This document shows, piece by piece, positions 4,829-5,358 of a DNA stretch of 5,358 bases. The notes under the pieces were generated by a model. That model was given only the letters and a program-made list of their open reading frames with translations. It had not been told where the DNA came from and made no database searches. The translations under genes and the position numbers were made by a program. Each line of letters starts with the position of its first letter. Positions within the stretch are counted from its first letter, which is position 1. The DNA is from JACVRX01 sp035697245 (GTDB taxonomy: Bacteria; Actinomycetota; Actinomycetes; Jiangellales; Jiangellaceae): positions 1-5,358 of the forward strand of contig DASSDH010000217.1 of the NCBI GenBank assembly GCA_035697245.1, written 5' to 3'.

Positions 4829-5294
4829 CCGACGCACGGTAGGCGAGCTGCCGGCCGAAAGTGATGCAGTCTCGCGAGAGACGCTCCTCGAAGTCTTGAC
4901 TAGCCAAGGCCCGGCCACGGCGAGGACCTGGGGCCAGGTCGTCCAGTCAGCGGCTCGACTGTGGGCGGTACCTCTCCCGATATCGCTTGCTCCGACGGCC
5001 GGACCGGGTCTGTTGGTGCGTCTGCGCGTGGTCGGGGAGGGCATCGCTCGCAACACGTCGGCTGGGGATTGGCCTGCGTTGATCCCGCTGCCCGAACCGG
5101 CTCGCCGTGGACTCGGCAATCTCACCAACGTCGTGATCGCCGCCTGCAACCGGGCAGTCGCCGCAGCAGCGCCGCTCGATCCTTGTGAACCGGCACAACT
5201 GAAAAGATCCGGTCCTTCCCGGGCTCTTTGCCGTTCGGGCCAGAGCCGAAAGATGCCTCAGAAGGAGCCCGCTCCAAGAGGACGTCGACGATGA
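4815..5294 (+). CDS. Unrecognised 159-aa protein with basic C-terminal tail, second gene of coupled operon
   Basis: 159 aa from GTG 4815, with a strong ribosome site at 4800-4807. The N-terminal part (residues 1-45) is polar and helical. The middle (about 47-75) is hydrophobic but broken by prolines (LWAVPLPISLAP), so it is not a convincing membrane span. Residues 89-125 form the conserved block LIPLPEPARRGLGNLTNVVI, then AACNRAVAAAAPLDP. The C-terminal ~35 residues are strongly basic, ending PAPRGRRR, and may contact nucleic acid. The same block and terminus occur in the truncated copy at 4025-4243, which shows that the family recurs within this element. The stop overlaps the next start as ATGA. 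Function is unknown; co-expression with its neighbours is well supported by overlaps on both sides. Confidence 0.7.
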   Translation: MPARDRRTVGELPAESDAVSRETLLEVLTSQGPATARTWGQVVQSAARLWAVPLPISLAPTAGPGLLVRLRVVGEGIARNTSAGDWPALIPLPEPARRGLGNLTNVVIAACNRAVAAAAPLDPCEPAQLKRSGPSRALCRSGQSRKMPQKEPAPRGRRR

Positions 5295-5358
5295 GTCGGG
5301 ATCATACGGGCAGACTGAGTGCCCAAGAGCCACAGGGACTCGATCCCAAGTGGTACAC
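5291..5358 (+). CDS. Third operon gene, N-terminal fragment, unrecognised
   Basis: Partial gene running off the right edge, starting at ATG 5291-5293 and overlapping the upstream stop by 4 nt (ATGA). AAGAGGA at 5276-5282 gives an 8-nt spacing. The 22 visible residues begin MSRDHTGRLSAQEPQGLDPK and continue WY. The start is polar with no signal peptide. This is too short to assign a family. Confidence 0.6.
   Translation, partial: MSRDHTGRLSAQEPQGLDPKWY

Noticed and set aside
4781..5333. Long minus-strand ORFs opposite the operon (4781-5149 and 4947-5333)
   Set aside because: Arg/Ser-rich antisense shadows of the coupled plus-strand genes, without start signals.
1..5358. CRISPR array, tRNA, rRNA or insertion-sequence transposase
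   Set aside because: No regularly spaced repeats, no tRNA-like arms or CCA-end context, and no transposase motif were seen on either strand.

Overview
The window is GC-rich with G/C-biased third codon positions, many GTG starts, and an N-terminal fragment typical of actinobacterial MobF relaxases. It therefore looks like an actinomycete (Actinomycetota) mobile element: a plasmid or integrative conjugative element carrying cargo genes. Genus cannot be fixed from the sequence.

Layout. (1) 1-127, minus: the first 42 residues of a MobF/TrwC-type conjugative relaxase, running off the left edge. A plausible sigma70-like promoter lies upstream at 219-247. (2) 336-935, plus: a divergent ORF. Its first ~28 residues look like a small actinobacterial element protein; the rest does not follow that family, so it may be a chimera. 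(3) 958-3414, minus: a tight two-gene unit. A 580-aa conserved actinobacterial protein with a C-terminal DUF6398-like domain is followed 12 bp later by a 233-aa protein whose C-terminal half is UPF0158. The first gene has no Shine-Dalgarno but a TANNNT box 7 nt before its GTG, so it may be leaderless. A hairpin at 949-971 closes the unit where it meets gene 2 tail to tail. (4) 3497-3721, plus: a 74-aa acidic protein that looks like an antitoxin. (5) 3765-4025, minus: an XRE/HigA-like helix-turn-helix reading frame with no usable start codon and an apparent frameshift, so a pseudogene. (6) 4025-4243, plus: a 3'-terminal fragment of a gene whose complete paralogue is at 4815-5294. It starts exactly where the XRE gene is cut off, so position ~4025 is a recombination joint. 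(7) 4244-4504: mostly unassigned, with one perfect DnaA-box match and one small minus-strand reading frame without a convincing start. (8) 4505-5358, plus: three translationally coupled genes (107 aa, 159 aa and a third running off the right edge), all unrecognised.

Reading the parts together (inference): conjugation-module genes at both ends flank a central ~3.6 kb of cargo. A possible 5' gene fragment (336-419) borders it on the left and a 3' gene fragment (4025-4243) on the right. The cargo holds two intact conserved genes of unknown function plus two toxin-antitoxin-like pieces without recognisable toxins. No complete novel system can be shown. The best leads are the UPF0158/DUF6398 pair, the joint at 4025 and the coupled three-gene operon next to the relaxase.
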